Notes: generated from the sequence alone by a model not told the origin. DNA of 64,000 nucleotides from Bacteroidales bacterium 6E (GCA_001270045.2 DF970690.1:1-64000), one strand, 5' to 3'; shown: positions 33,200 to 43,354, numbered from the stretch's first letter. Program-made: numbers and translations.

Positions 33200-33865
33200 T
33201 CAGTACATCAGTTTTCCGAGATTGTCGAAACGGGCCTGGTAGTCGGTGATCGACTGTTTGATCACCTCGATTGCCTCATCGTGACCGTAGGTGTGGGTGA
33301 TTTCGGTATTCTTGGTCTGCCCCGGCATATCCTTGTACGTCAGGAAGTAATGCTCAAGCCTTTGGATGACGATCGGGGGCACCTCGGTGATGTCCTTGAA
33401 ATGCCCATACACCGTATCATTGAGCAGCACCGCTATGATCTTGTCGTCGGCCTGGTTGCCGTCGATCATCCTGAAACCGCCAATGGGACGGGCACTCACC
33501 AGCAGGTCGCCATGTGAGATGTCCTTTTCGGTGAGCACGCAAATGTCGATGGGGTCGCCGTCGCCGATGATGTCAGACCTGCCGGTCTTGGTGTTGGTGA
33601 AATTTCCTACGTTATGTCCGCAGAAAGTCTGGGGTATGAAACCGTACAGGGCGGGTATCACGTTCGAATACTTCTGGGGACGGTCGAGGCGCAGGTAACC
33701 GCTGTCCTTGTCGATTTCGTACTTCACCGTGTCGGTAGGCACCACCTCAATGAAAGCCGTAACCACCTGGGGGGCGTCCTTGCCTATGTATACCCCGTGC
33801 CAGGGGTGCGATTTATAACGGAGGCCCATTAACCGGCCTATGGGATCTGAGAGTCTGTCAACCAT
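33200..33865 (-). CDS. ppa: Inorganic pyrophosphatase (family I)
   Basis: 221 residues. Hydrolyses pyrophosphate to two phosphates and so drives biosynthetic reactions. The metal-binding signature DGDPIDICVL is present near residue 102, with the later conserved DDKIIAVL. The slightly long N-terminal region and GYLRLDRPQKYSN fit the Bacteroidota variants. It converges with the channel gene, leaving only 8 bp between the stops. Confidence 0.93.
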   Translation of the reverse strand: MVDRLSDPIGRLMGLRYKSHPWHGVYIGKDAPQVVTAFIEVVPTDTVKYEIDKDSGYLRLDRPQKYSNVIPALYGFIPQTFCGHNVGNFTNTKTGRSDIIGDGDPIDICVLTEKDISHGDLLVSARPIGGFRMIDGNQADDKIIAVLLNDTVYGHFKDITEVPPIVIQRLEHYFLTYKDMPGQTKNTEITHTYGHDEAIEVIKQSITDYQARFDNLGKLMY

Positions 33866-33973
33866 GGTCTGTAATTTTGTGCGAAGATAGTGATCGTTTC
33901 GGGAAATTGTAAAAGGTTGCCCAACATACTTCGGTGGAAAAAGGCAAAAAGGGATATATGATCTGCCTGATGG

Positions 33974-34834
33974 TCAGGCACCGTTTCCGGTGACCAGCCT
34001 GACATTGTCGAAAAAGAGCCCCTGCAGCCATCGGGTGACCCTTCCGGGGACACCCGTACATACCAGTTTGTCGTTGACCTGCACCACCGGGGTGATTTCG
34101 CTTCCGGTTCCGGCAATGAAGATTTCGTCGGCCTCATACAGTTCCGGCTCCTTCACGGCATGTTCCGAGAAGGCAATCCCGTTGACGATGCACAGTTCGA
34201 GCACCACCTTGCGGGTGATTCCCGGCAGGATCAGGTTGGAGGCAGGATGCGTATAGAGGATGCCGTTCTTCACCACGAATACCGATGAATGGGTAGCCTC
34301 GGTCACCCGTCCGTCGCGGACCAGGATGCACTCCCCTGCCCCATTCTCGACGGCCCGCTGATATAGCATGGTGTTGGGCAGAAGGGCCACCGACTTGATG
34401 TCGCACCGCAGCCAGCGGATATCATCGGCCGTGGTGACCCGTATGCCCTTGTCGAGCGCCTCGGAAAACGAGGGAAAGGGAAAGGCATAGGCATAGACCG
34501 TGGGTTGGAGGTCGGGCGGGAAGTGGTGTACCCGTCGTGACGCACCCCGGGTGATCTGGAGGTAGACGCCCGCGTCGGAGTGTGACAGGCCGTTTCGCGA
34601 CAGCAGCTCCGCCATCATGTCGGGCAGAAAAGCCGTTTGGATATAGTCGATACGAACCTCGGAAAGGCTCCTGTCGAGACGCTCCATATGGTCTTTCATG
34701 CGGAAAGGGATGCCGCGGTAATACTTGACCACCTCGTAGACGCCGTCGGCGAAATTGAAACCCCGGTCCTCGGGCGAAATCAGCGCCTCGGCCTTGTCGC
34801 GGAAACTTCCGTTCAGGAAAACCACCTCGCTCAT
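33974..34834 (-). CDS. Class IV aminotransferase (D-amino-acid aminotransferase-like)
   Basis: 286 residues, PLP-dependent fold type [19 protein letters not shown] is the conserved start of the family, the Schiff-base lysine lies in [11 protein letters not shown], and [10 protein letters not shown] and [10 protein letters not shown] bind the cofactor phosphate. The overall form is closest to D-alanine/D-glutamate aminotransferase, although branched-chain or aminodeoxychorismate-lyase activity cannot be excluded. It overlaps the endonuclease IV gene by 4 bp (ATGA), so the two are co-translated. Confidence 0.85.
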   Translation of the reverse strand: MSEVVFLNGSFRDKAEALISPEDRGFNFADGVYEVVKYYRGIPFRMKDHMERLDRSLSEVRIDYIQTAFLPDMMAELLSRNGLSHSDAGVYLQITRGASRRVHHFPPDLQPTVYAYAFPFPSFSEALDKGIRVTTADDIRWLRCDIKSVALLPNTMLYQRAVENGAGECILVRDGRVTEATHSSVFVVKNGILYTHPASNLILPGITRKVVLELCIVNGIAFSEHAVKEPELYEADEIFIAGTGSEITPVVQVNDKLVCTGVPGRVTRWLQGLFFDNVRLVTGNGA

Positions 34835-35673
34835 CGGATCATCGATTTAAGCATGCCTATTTCCTCAGCCCAGCGGTCCTCGTCGGGGGTTTCGAGGATC
34901 AGCGGAATCCCGTCGAAGCGGCTGTCGTTCATCAGCTTGTCGAACAAACCAAGCCCTATGGTGCCGTTGCCCAGCGTATCATGGCGGTCGACGCGCGAGG
35001 AGAGCTCCTTCTTCGAGTCGTTGATGTGCATGCCCTTCAGGTACTGGAAGCCCACCACGCTGTCGAATTCGGCAAACACCTTTTCGAATCCGCCCGGCGA
35101 CACCAGGTCATAACCGGCCGAGTAGGCATGGGCGGTATCGATGCAAACCCCCACACGTTCCTTGTCGTCGACCTGTTCGATGATCCGGATCAGGTGCTCA
35201 AACCGGAACCCGATGTTGCTGCCCTGTCCGGCGGTATTCTCGATCACGGCAATGACCCCCTTCGTCTTGTCGAGCGTTATGTTGATGGATTCAGCTATCA
35301 GGCGGATGCACTCCTCCTCCGTAATCCGGTTCAGGTGGGCCCCCGGGTGGAAATTCAGCCGGTCGAGGCCCAGTAACTCGCATCGCTGCATTTCATCGAG
35401 GAAAGCCTCGCGCGATTTCTGCAGTCCGTCGGCATCGGGATTTCCCAGATTGATCAGGTAACTGTCGTGCGGCAGGATCTGGAAAGGCTGAAAGCCCAGC
35501 TCGTCGCAATTCTTCCTGAAGGCATCGATGCTTTCGGCGGTCAGTGGTTTGGCCACCCATTGCCGTTGGTTCTTGGTGAACAGCGCAAAGGCCGTCGCCC
35601 CGATCTTGTGGGCATTCAGGGGTGCATTTTCGACCCCTCCCTGCGCACTCACATGCGCTCCTATATATTTCAT
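34831..35673 (-). CDS. nfo: Endonuclease IV (AP endonuclease)
   Basis: 280 residues. Zn-dependent TIM-barrel enzyme that cleaves the backbone at abasic sites in base-excision repair. Visible signatures are [10 protein letters not shown] at the N-terminus, [29 protein letters not shown] and [16 protein letters not shown], which hold the three zinc ions. Full family length. It leads the two-gene minus-strand unit with the class IV aminotransferase. Confidence 0.96.
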   Translation of the reverse strand: MKYIGAHVSAQGGVENAPLNAHKIGATAFALFTKNQRQWVAKPLTAESIDAFRKNCDELGFQPFQILPHDSYLINLGNPDADGLQKSREAFLDEMQRCELLGLDRLNFHPGAHLNRITEEECIRLIAESINITLDKTKGVIAVIENTAGQGSNIGFRFEHLIRIIEQVDDKERVGVCIDTAHAYSAGYDLVSPGGFEKVFAEFDSVVGFQYLKGMHINDSKKELSSRVDRHDTLGNGTIGLGLFDKLMNDSRFDGIPLILETPDEDRWAEEIGMLKSMIR

Positions 35674-35888
35674 ACTGACAGAATTTTAAGGTTTCCGTCC
35701 CGTCAATCCTCCGGATGCAGGGATACGCAGGATTGCCGGGGGCGGTTCGGATGACTAAGATACAAATTTGTATCAAGGCACCTTCATGAAAACCGTCAGG
35801 AACGGTTTTTGTTGAAACAGATCCGGGGATTTGTAACCCATTTGACCCGGGTTGCGTTTCGGTAAATACATCACAAATATAGATAGCC

Positions 35889-36413
35889 ATGAATAAGATG
35901 TTCATATTCATCCTGCTGTTGACGGTCACCATGGGGGCCATGGCGCAGGAAAGCCGCAAGGAAAGGAGGCTGGACCGTGACAGGGAAAAGGCCGCCGAAA
36001 TTGTTAAGCTGATCGAAACCGGGAACCTCAGGTTTCTGGCCCAGTTTGCCCTGCCGATGTCGGGGGGAAGCATCCACCTGACCTCGGAATACACGCTCGA
36101 CATCGAGGGAGACAAGGTGACGTCGTGGCTGCCCTTTTACGGCCGGGCCTACAGCGTGTCGTACAACACCCGTGAGGGCGGCATCAAATTCAGCGAGACG
36201 GTGGATAAGATCGAATGGGAACGGGTGAAGCACGGCTACCGGACCCACGTGGAGGTAAAGACCGGCGATGACTTCTATTCGCTCAACCTGTATGTCACCG
36301 ATTCGGGGTACGGGAAACTCGACGTAAGCTCGAAAAACCGGCAGCCCATCAGCTTCAACGGGATTGTGGTGAAGCTGGAAGACAAGGAGGAAAAGCAGGC
36401 CAAAACGCCATAA
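35889..36413 (+). CDS. DUF4251-type secreted protein
   Basis: 174 residues with an N-terminal signal peptide (MNKMFIFILLLTVTMGAMAQ). The mature part, with GGSIHLTSEYTLDIEGDKVTSWLPFYGRA, matches the DUF4251 family of small periplasmic or surface proteins of Bacteroidota; function unknown. It is divergent from nfo with a promoter-containing gap of 215 bp. No lipobox cysteine is present. Confidence 0.8.
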   Translation: MNKMFIFILLLTVTMGAMAQESRKERRLDRDREKAAEIVKLIETGNLRFLAQFALPMSGGSIHLTSEYTLDIEGDKVTSWLPFYGRAYSVSYNTREGGIKFSETVDKIEWERVKHGYRTHVEVKTGDDFYSLNLYVTDSGYGKLDVSSKNRQPISFNGIVVKLEDKEEKQAKTP

Positions 36414-36479
36414 AAACCACCCTTGCGGCGAACCCGCGGCCTGTTCAGGTTGTTATATAATTAAAATATTCACTCCACC

Positions 36480-36926
36480 ATGCTGGATAGACTGACGCAT
36501 ACCCGAATCGAATTCTCGACCCTCCTGATTCGCCTCATGGTAGGCGCCGTTTTCCTTTCGGAAGGCATCCAGAAGTTCCTGTTTGCCGAAGAGGTCGGAT
36601 CGGGCCGGTTTGCCAAGATCGGTCTCCCCTCCCCCGAAATCCTGGGCCCCTTTGTGGGCACCACCGAAATCATCGCCGGAACATTGCTGTTGCTCGGACT
36701 GTTTACGCGACTGGCGGCCATCCCCACGCTGGTGATCATGCTGGTGGCCATATCGGTGACCAAGATTGACATCGGACTGGAACAGGGCGTTTGGGAGATG
36801 CTCCATGCATCGCGTACCGACTGGTCGATGCTGATCGGCAGCATTTTCCTGCTGATCAGGGGCGGCGGCATGGCATCGGTGGACCTCCAAATCAACAAAC
36901 GATGCAAGAGAACAAAAGCAGCCTGA
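36480..36926 (+). CDS. DoxX-family membrane protein
   Basis: 148 residues with four transmembrane segments. The start LLIRLMVGAVFLSEGIQKFLF and the later GPFVGTTEIIAGTLLLLGLFTRLAA are typical DoxX features. Members are inner-membrane proteins linked to redox or thiol stress. Its last 25 bp overlap the chromate transporter gene, so the pair forms a small unit. Confidence 0.88.
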   Translation: MLDRLTHTRIEFSTLLIRLMVGAVFLSEGIQKFLFAEEVGSGRFAKIGLPSPEILGPFVGTTEIIAGTLLLLGLFTRLAAIPTLVIMLVAISVTKIDIGLEQGVWEMLHASRTDWSMLIGSIFLLIRGGGMASVDLQINKRCKRTKAA

Positions 36927-38029
36927 AAGAGATCGCGGCACTTTTCCTGAAACTCGGCAGTATCGCCTTTGGCGGACCGGCGGCCCATATCGCCATGATG
37001 GAAGATGAAGTGGTGAAGAAGCGAAAATGGATGACCCACGAGCACTTTCTCGACCTGGTGGGCGCCACCAACCTGATCCCGGGCCCCAACAGCACCGAAA
37101 TGACCATGCACGTGGGACATGAACGGGGTGGCTGGAAGGGACTGATTGTTGCCGGTTCGTTATTCATACTCCCGGCAGTTTTGATAACCGGAATTTTCGC
37201 GTGGCTCTACCAGAAATACGGCCAGTTGCCCAACGTGGAGCCTTTCCTGTATGGCATCAAGCCCGCCGTGATCGCCATCATCGCCTCTGCCGTGTATACC
37301 CTGGGAAAGAAGGCCCTGAAAAGCACGACACTGGGCGTCCTTGGGGCACTGACGCTCATGGCCACCCTGCTGGGTGTGCATGAGATCGTCGCCCTGTTTG
37401 GCTGCGGACTGGCAGGCATAATCCTGTTCTGGATACGCTCTCAACAAAACAGCGCCAACGGTTTCTTCCCGCTCCTGCTGATACCGGCCGCCGCGGAATT
37501 GTGGGCAGCCCACCTGAAGACCTTCCTGATCTTCCTGAAGGTCGGCGCCCTGCTGTACGGCAGCGGCTATGTCCTTTTCGCCTTCCTCGATGCCGAGCTG
37601 GTGATGAAAGGACTCCTCACGCGGCAGGAACTGATTGATGCCGTGGCAGTCGGACAATTCACTCCCGGTCCGGTCCTCTCGACCGCCACTTTCGTGGGAT
37701 GGCAGTTGGGCGGATTCTGGGGAGCTGTGGCCGCCACCCTGGGCATCTTCATTCCCTCCTTTGTCTTTGTGGCTATCCTCAATCCCATCATTCCCAGGCT
37801 TCGGAAGTCGAAATTCATGGGCGCCTTCCTCGATGCCGTCAACATTGCGGCCGTGGCGGTGATCGTCTCGGTCATGGTATCCATGGCAGCCGACACCCTG
37901 ACCGACTGGCGTACCATCGTGATTGCCCTTGCCAGTCTGGCCGTCACCTTCTGGCACAAGAAGATGAACAGCGCCTGGATCGTGGTCGGCGGGGCCCTTC
38001 TGGGTTACCTGCTTTCGATGGTGGGGTAA
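36902..38029 (+). CDS. chrA: Chromate transporter ChrA (long-chain)
   Basis: 375 residues, two homologous CHR halves. Motifs LGSIAFGGPAAHIAMM in the first half and VGQFTPGPVLSTATFVGW in the second are typical; GATNLIPGPNSTEM gives the first-half loop. Around ten membrane segments. CHR proteins extrude chromate, possibly in exchange for sulfate; the physiological substrate here is not shown. Start at ATG 36902 inside doxX; an upstream in-frame start at 36791 would add a sequence read from doxX. Confidence 0.88.
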   Translation: MQENKSSLKEIAALFLKLGSIAFGGPAAHIAMMEDEVVKKRKWMTHEHFLDLVGATNLIPGPNSTEMTMHVGHERGGWKGLIVAGSLFILPAVLITGIFAWLYQKYGQLPNVEPFLYGIKPAVIAIIASAVYTLGKKALKSTTLGVLGALTLMATLLGVHEIVALFGCGLAGIILFWIRSQQNSANGFFPLLLIPAAAELWAAHLKTFLIFLKVGALLYGSGYVLFAFLDAELVMKGLLTRQELIDAVAVGQFTPGPVLSTATFVGWQLGGFWGAVAATLGIFIPSFVFVAILNPIIPRLRKSKFMGAFLDAVNIAAVAVIVSVMVSMAADTLTDWRTIVIALASLAVTFWHKKMNSAWIVVGGALLGYLLSMVG

Positions 38030-38230
38030 ACCGCTGATGTGGAAATTTCGGAAAAAACAGGACAAATATTCCAATAAAAGATATTTTAGTATATTTTTTA
38101 TGATTCGATCATATTATTGATAATTAATAGATTAAGTTAAATTGCATCAACTTCTCTTGACTAAACCTCTTGACTCGAAAGGTTATTCGTCGTATTTTGC
38201 CTTTGGATTTAACTTTTTTAACAAAAAATC

Positions 38231-38788
38231 ATGAAGAAACATTTTTTACTTCTTTTTGTGCTATGTTGGCTGGCATTTTCAAGCCACTCACAGAACACCT
38301 TCAACCTGGGTGACAAGGTGGTGAACCTTGGACTGGGCTTGGGAAGCACCCTGTACACGGGCTCATATTACGCGAGCAGGGTTCCCCCGGTTTCAGCCTC
38401 CTTTGAGGTGGGTGTCAAGGATGAACTGTTTGACGAAAAGAGTTCTCTTGGCGTTGGAGGTTACCTGGGCTATACCGGTGCCAAATGGGAAAACCAGGGT
38501 TGGGGCTGGAATTACTCGAGCATCATCGTGGGTGGACGTGCGGCGCTGCACTACCAGCTCATCGACAACCTGGATTCATACACCGGACTGATGCTGGGTT
38601 ATAACGTGGTGAGTTCAAAATCGTTCGGGTCGAATGGCTCCTGGGGCAACTACTCTGCCGTGGGAAGCGGCATCACTTACTCGTGGTTCCTGGGCGGAAG
38701 GTATTACTTTACCGACAATGTCGCCGGATTGCTGGAACTGGGCTATGGGGTATCGTACCTGAATATCGGCGTGGCCTTCAAACTTTAG
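38231..38788 (+). CDS. Outer-membrane beta-barrel-like protein
   Basis: 185 residues, signal peptide MKKHFLLLFVLCWLAFSSHS, then alternating hydrophobic/polar strands rich in Gly, Tyr and Ser (LGLGLGSTLYTGSYY, VGGYLGYTGAKWENQGWGW). It ends in hydrophobic residues typical for barrel insertion (NIGVAFKL). No specific family recognised; probably a small OmpW/porin-like barrel. The 200 bp before it are AT-rich and contain the promoter. Confidence 0.75.
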   Translation: MKKHFLLLFVLCWLAFSSHSQNTFNLGDKVVNLGLGLGSTLYTGSYYASRVPPVSASFEVGVKDELFDEKSSLGVGGYLGYTGAKWENQGWGWNYSSIIVGGRAALHYQLIDNLDSYTGLMLGYNVVSSKSFGSNGSWGNYSAVGSGITYSWFLGGRYYFTDNVAGLLELGYGVSYLNIGVAFKL

Positions 38789-38876
38789 GACAAGCCGGAA
38801 ACCATCATTGATTAAAAAATTGATTTATATGATCATTCGATAAAAATATTCGTTTTAAGTTGTACTTTCTCCACGA

Positions 38877-38913
38877 AACAGGCCATTCCAGAAATCATGA
38901 CGGAATGCCTGTT
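38877..38913. terminator. Rho-independent terminator
   Basis: AACAGGC (38877-38883) with CATTCC pairs with GGAAT and GCCTGTT (38907-38913), followed by TTTTTCTTTTT. Terminates the barrel gene. Confidence 0.75.
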
Positions 38914-39014
38914 TTTTCTTTTTACTTTTGGAACAACGCCGACGTGCGGAAAGTCGCGGACCAATACATCAATCCGCAAGAATCCGTGCAGGGTCGGCAT
39001 AATTGATTTACACC

Positions 39015-39716
39015 ATGACAAAGAAAATCGGACTGATCGGGGGTCTCGGACCTGAGGCCACGGTCGATTATTACAACCGGATCATCGACATCTTCAAGGA
39101 AGAAAACCAGGGGAACCTGGATTATCCGGATATCATCATCTACAGCGTGAACCTGTCGAGGCTGCTGGCCCACATGAAACGCAAGGAGTATAAAGAAGCC
39201 GGGGCGTACCTTTCCGAAAAGGTGCAAGCCCTTGAAAAGGCCGGGGCACAGATGGTCGCCCTCACCGCCAACACCCCTCACCTGCTCTTTGACGCGATCA
39301 GTGCGCAGGCCGGGGTACCCATGATCAGCATCGTGGAAGCCACCGCCCGGGAGGCACAACGGCTGGGGATTAAACGGGCCGGACTGCTCGGGACGCGTTT
39401 TACCATGGAGGAGCGCTTCTTCCACGACGTGTTCGCCAAATCAAAGATCGATGTCGTGTCGCCCGATGCCGGTGACATCGAAACCATCCACCACCTGCTG
39501 TTTACCGAGATCGAACTGGGCATCTTCAAGGATGAAACCCGCGAAAGGCTGGTCGGCATCATCGAAAAAATGAAAAGGGAAAACGGCATCGACGGCATTA
39601 TTCTGGGCTGTACCGAATTTCCTTTGATCCTTACCGGGAACAATTATGCGGGGTTGCCTGTTCTAAACACGACAGCCATCCATGTCGATGAAATCGTGCG
39701 GTGGTACAAATCCTGA
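39015..39716 (+). CDS. Aspartate/glutamate racemase-family protein
   Basis: 233 residues from ATG 39015; a TTG at 39003 could extend it by four residues. The family start KIGLIGGLGPEATVDYYNRI and the second catalytic motif LGCTEFPL (Cys) are clear. The first catalytic position, usually Cys or Thr directly before NT, reads Ala here (TANTPH), with Thr one residue earlier. It may therefore racemise with one acid/base group replaced, or act on another substrate. Cytosolic. Confidence 0.85.
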   Translation: MTKKIGLIGGLGPEATVDYYNRIIDIFKEENQGNLDYPDIIIYSVNLSRLLAHMKRKEYKEAGAYLSEKVQALEKAGAQMVALTANTPHLLFDAISAQAGVPMISIVEATAREAQRLGIKRAGLLGTRFTMEERFFHDVFAKSKIDVVSPDAGDIETIHHLLFTEIELGIFKDETRERLVGIIEKMKRENGIDGIILGCTEFPLILTGNNYAGLPVLNTTAIHVDEIVRWYKS

Positions 39717-39794
39717 CGGCTGAATAAGCTTTGTTCGGGAATTGACTTCGGGAGGCATGGCTGGCATAATCGTGTTATTTGAAAAAACCAATCC

Positions 39795-40223
39795 ATGCAA
39801 GGAAAAAAGTTCATACCCATATCCATCCTGTTATTCTGGGCCGGTTACGTGAGTTCCATCAGTTTCATGGAAGCCTGGGTAAAATTCAGGGCCGAAGGCG
39901 TAACCCTGCCGGTCGGACTGAGTATCGGGATGAAAGTGTTTACGGCCCTCAACCGTGTTGAATGGGTCCTGCTGGCCCTGTTTCTGGCCACCCTTTTTTA
40001 CTTCCGCAGTTTTACGAACCATGCAAAAGTGATCACCACCATCGTGGTGGCGATGCTTGGCTTGCAGACTTTCTGGCTGCTGCCCGACCTGTCGGAGAGG
40101 GCCATCCAGATCATACAAGGGAACCAGCCTGAAGGCTCGGCGACACACATGCTTTTCGGCGTGGCCGAAATCACCAAGGTCGTCACCCTGATCGCCGGTT
40201 CCTGGATATTGGCAAGGAAGTGA
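39795..40223 (+). CDS. Four-helix integral membrane protein
   Basis: 142 residues with four hydrophobic segments (at about 8-25, 48-68, 82-98 and 120-140) and short loops. No catalytic motif. The conserved-looking SISFMEAWVKF in the first loop recalls small DUF4149-like or heme-copper-associated membrane proteins, but the match is not firm. Stands alone between the racemase and a small acidic protein gene. Confidence 0.65.
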   Translation: MQGKKFIPISILLFWAGYVSSISFMEAWVKFRAEGVTLPVGLSIGMKVFTALNRVEWVLLALFLATLFYFRSFTNHAKVITTIVVAMLGLQTFWLLPDLSERAIQIIQGNQPEGSATHMLFGVAEITKVVTLIAGSWILARK

Positions 40224-40245
40224 TTCCTTCCATCGTTTTTATTGA

Positions 40246-40575
40246 ATGACAAATTTGGACATCATGGACAAGGACACTCATTCATCGACATATCAACAGG
40301 TGAGTCCTGAATACATCGATAACCTTCAGGAATACGCCCCGGGCACGGATATGCAAATCCATTACTTCGGACCGGCCAGGGAATGGCTCGAGTGCCGCGA
40401 CCTGTTCGCGGGACTCGAAAGAAACGAATCAGGCGAGGATTACCTCCTCCTTGAAAACGGGATCAAAGTAAGGCTCGACAGGCTGATCGCCTTTAACGGG
40501 AGGCCAGGTCCGGCCTTTGACGAATACGACAGTTATGCCCTCGCATGCCTCGACTGCATGGGTGGCATGGATTAA
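40246..40575 (+). CDS. Small acidic protein of unknown function
   Basis: 109 residues; an internal ATG at 40264 is an equally possible start. Acidic, with two cysteines near the C-terminus (CLDCMGGMD). The middle part, YLLLENGIKVRLDRLIAFNG, resembles a short beta-sandwich module. No family recognised. It stops 11 bp before the NADH dehydrogenase gene and is probably co-transcribed with it. Confidence 0.6.
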   Translation: MTNLDIMDKDTHSSTYQQVSPEYIDNLQEYAPGTDMQIHYFGPAREWLECRDLFAGLERNESGEDYLLLENGIKVRLDRLIAFNGRPGPAFDEYDSYALACLDCMGGMD

Positions 40576-40586
40576 AGCATATAATC

Positions 40587-41879
40587 ATGAACATACCAGA
40601 TCCACAAAATGACCAGACCAGGATTGTCATTTTGGGCGCCGGTTTTGGCGGGCTGAAACTGGCCCGCAAACTGGCAGGACATCCCCTGTTCCAGATCGTG
40701 CTGATCGACCGGCACAACTTTCACCAGTTCCAGCCCCTGCTGTACCAGGTGGCCACTGCCGGACTGGAACCCAGCAGCATCAGCTTTCCGATCCGGAAGG
40801 TATTCCAGGACATGCCTGACGTATTTTTCAGGATAGCCGAGGTAACGCGCATCGACCCGGACAGCCGGGAGGTGGTCACCAACATCGGGACCGTCACCTA
40901 CGACCGGCTGGTCATCGCGGCAGGTGCCCGCACCAACTTCTATGGAAACGACCAGCTGGCGAAACATTGCATCGGCTTGAAATCAGTATCGGAAGCGCTC
41001 TTCCTGCGCAACCGGATCCTCGAGAACTTCGAAAAATCGCTGGTGTCGCCCGACGAAGACTTCCGCAAGGCGGCACTGTCGATGGTCATTGTGGGAGGAG
41101 GCCCTACCGGTGTGGAGCTGGCTGGGGCACTGGCCGAAATGCGGAACAACATCCTGCCCCGCGAATACCCCGAAATCGACTTCACGCAGATGGAGATTTC
41201 CCTGGTGGAAGCTTCGACACGGCTGCTCGGGACCATGACTTCCGGCTCGTCGGAAAAGGCATACCGCTACCTGCAAAACCTGGGCGTGCGAATCGTGCTG
41301 AACACCTTGGTGAAGAGTTACGACGGGCAAACGCTCGTGACCGAGAACGAAAACATACCGTCGCTGTGCGTGGTTTGGGCCGCAGGGATCAGGGCAAGGA
41401 GTTTCGAAGGGCTTCCACCCGAAATATACCAGTCGAACGGGCAGATCATGACCGACGCGTACAATAGGGTCAATTTGCTGGAAAACGTGTATGCCATCGG
41501 GGATATCGCCGCCTTCAGGGATACGAGGTATCCGCGCGGATTGCCACAGGTAGCGCCCGTGGCCATACAGCAGGCCAGGACGCTGGCAACCAATTTGCTT
41601 AGGGAAAGCCGTCAACAGAAACTGGTGCCTTTCAGGTACCGCGACAAGGGGGCGATGGCCACCATCGGGAGAAACCTGGCTGTTGTGGAATTGCCTTTTA
41701 TAAGGTTCGGGGGAGTTTTCGCTTGGATGACATGGATGTTTGTCCACCTGATGAGCATTGTCGGCATCAAGAACCGGTTCTTCGTATTCATCAACTGGGT
41801 GAACAGCTATTTCACCTATAACCTCTCCCTGCGGCTGATCATCAAGCCGAGGTATCCCGACCAGGACAAGACGAAGTAA
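40587..41879 (+). CDS. ndh: NADH dehydrogenase type II (FAD-dependent oxidoreductase)
   Basis: 430 residues. Two Rossmann folds: VILGAGFGGLKLARKL for FAD at the N-terminus and MVIVGGGPTGVELAGALAEM for NADH near residue 173, plus the C-terminal FAD contact YAIGDIAAF and the QxAxQQ-like motif PQVAPVAIQQ. The last 60 residues contain an amphipathic/hydrophobic stretch (WMTWMFVHLMSIVG) for membrane attachment. Transfers electrons from NADH to quinone without pumping protons. Start at ATG 40587. Confidence 0.9.
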   Translation: MNIPDPQNDQTRIVILGAGFGGLKLARKLAGHPLFQIVLIDRHNFHQFQPLLYQVATAGLEPSSISFPIRKVFQDMPDVFFRIAEVTRIDPDSREVVTNIGTVTYDRLVIAAGARTNFYGNDQLAKHCIGLKSVSEALFLRNRILENFEKSLVSPDEDFRKAALSMVIVGGGPTGVELAGALAEMRNNILPREYPEIDFTQMEISLVEASTRLLGTMTSGSSEKAYRYLQNLGVRIVLNTLVKSYDGQTLVTENENIPSLCVVWAAGIRARSFEGLPPEIYQSNGQIMTDAYNRVNLLENVYAIGDIAAFRDTRYPRGLPQVAPVAIQQARTLATNLLRESRQQKLVPFRYRDKGAMATIGRNLAVVELPFIRFGGVFAWMTWMFVHLMSIVGIKNRFFVFINWVNSYFTYNLSLRLIIKPRYPDQDKTK

Positions 41880-41894
41880 GCGCTTGTGGAGGCC

Positions 41895-43148
41895 TCAGAT
41901 GGTCTGGACCTCACCGTTCAGTATCAGCGTGTCGATGAGATTCGAGCCGAAATTATACTGGAGTGATTCCACGCCGGTGATTTCACTGGTGATGATCAGG
42001 TTGGCGATCTTGCCCCGGGCAATGCTGCCCAGGCGGTCACTGAGTCCCATGGCATAGGCACCGTTGATGGTACAGGCATTGATCACCTCCTCGGGAAGTA
42101 ACTTTTGCTTGATGGCAGCCAGCGACCCGACGAAATTCATGTTCCCCGACGGTGAAGACCCCGGGTTGTAATCGGTGGCCAGCGCGATGGGTAGTCCTGC
42201 ATCGATGAGCTTGCGCGCGGGGGCATATGGGATCCCCAGGAAGAATGAAGCCCCGGGAAGGATGGTCGGCATGGTCTCGCTGTCGCGCAACAGCTCGATA
42301 TCATGGTCACTCAGGTATTCGAGGTGGTCGACACTCAGCGCGTTGTATTTCACGCCAACCTCCACCCCACCGGAATGGCCCATTTCGTTGGCATGGATTT
42401 TCGGGCGCAGGCCATATTTCATGCCCGCCATCAGGATGCGTTCGGTATCCTCAGGCGAAAAGTAACCCTCCTCGCAGAAAACGTCGATATAGTCGGCCAG
42501 CTCCTCGGAAGCGACCTGCGGGATCATCTCGTTGATGATCAGGTCGACATAACCCCGAACATCATTCTTATACTCGTCGGGCACGGCATGGGCCCCCAGG
42601 AAGGTAGCCCTGATGCACACCGGCGTGGTTTGCCGCAACCACTGGATGACCCGAAGCATCTTCAGCTCGTCCTCGACGGTGAGTCCGTACCCGCTTTTGA
42701 TCTCCAGTGCCCCGGTACCGTGCTTCATTACCTCCTGTACCCTGTGGCTGGCCTGTTCGAAAAGCACTTCGGCAGGCGTCTCCCTCAGTAATTTTGCGGA
42801 ATTCAGGATGCCGCCACCCTGGTAGGCAATCTCCTGGTACGAGAGCCCCCTGATGCGTCCGACAAATTCCTTTTCGCGCGAGCCGGCATACACGATGTGC
42901 GAATGCGAGTCGCACCATGCAGGCAGCACATGCCTCCCCTTGCAGTCGATCTCGGTCACGAGGTCGTCGTTCAGGTTGATCCTGCCCATTTCCGACATGG
43001 GACCGAAATCTTCGATCCATTCATTGTTGATGAGCAAAAAGGCATCCGAAATCTCAGGCAACTTAGCCATATCCCGACCGGCAACCCACTCAACGGGGTT
43101 CGATTCGGTCTGCACCAGTTTTCTGATATTCTGCAAAAGTACTTTCAT
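41895..43148 (-). CDS. hutI: Imidazolonepropionase
   Basis: 417 residues. Amidohydrolase of histidine degradation that opens 4-imidazolone-5-propanoate to N-formimino-L-glutamate. The metal ligands appear in DSHSHIVYAGSRE, HANEMGHSGG and the late ATDYNPGSSPSGNM. Length is typical. The other hut genes are not next to it, so the pathway genes must be elsewhere. It converges with ndh with a 15 bp gap. Confidence 0.95.
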   Translation of the reverse strand: MKVLLQNIRKLVQTESNPVEWVAGRDMAKLPEISDAFLLINNEWIEDFGPMSEMGRINLNDDLVTEIDCKGRHVLPAWCDSHSHIVYAGSREKEFVGRIRGLSYQEIAYQGGGILNSAKLLRETPAEVLFEQASHRVQEVMKHGTGALEIKSGYGLTVEDELKMLRVIQWLRQTTPVCIRATFLGAHAVPDEYKNDVRGYVDLIINEMIPQVASEELADYIDVFCEEGYFSPEDTERILMAGMKYGLRPKIHANEMGHSGGVEVGVKYNALSVDHLEYLSDHDIELLRDSETMPTILPGASFFLGIPYAPARKLIDAGLPIALATDYNPGSSPSGNMNFVGSLAAIKQKLLPEEVINACTINGAYAMGLSDRLGSIARGKIANLIITSEITGVESLQYNFGSNLIDTLILNGEVQTI

Positions 43149-43354
43149 AAGGGAATCTGTTATGCTTTATAAGTCAATCGGTTACACAATCATTCATGGG
43201 CATGGCCCATCAATGTCGGGAGTGAACATTCCTGCCTGAATGCAGATAGTATTATCCAGCATCCAGGCAAAACGGTTTTGTTTTCCGTTTTTAAAATACA
43301 AATAGTTAAGGAATTAATCGTCTTTATTTTAAAAAATATGTGTTTGGGGCAAAA

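Noticed and set aside
33122-43239. Many long plus- and minus-strand frames opposite ppa, nfo, chrA, ndh and hutI
   Set aside because: Shadows produced by GC-rich coding sequence; they lack domains and conflict with clearly recognised genes.
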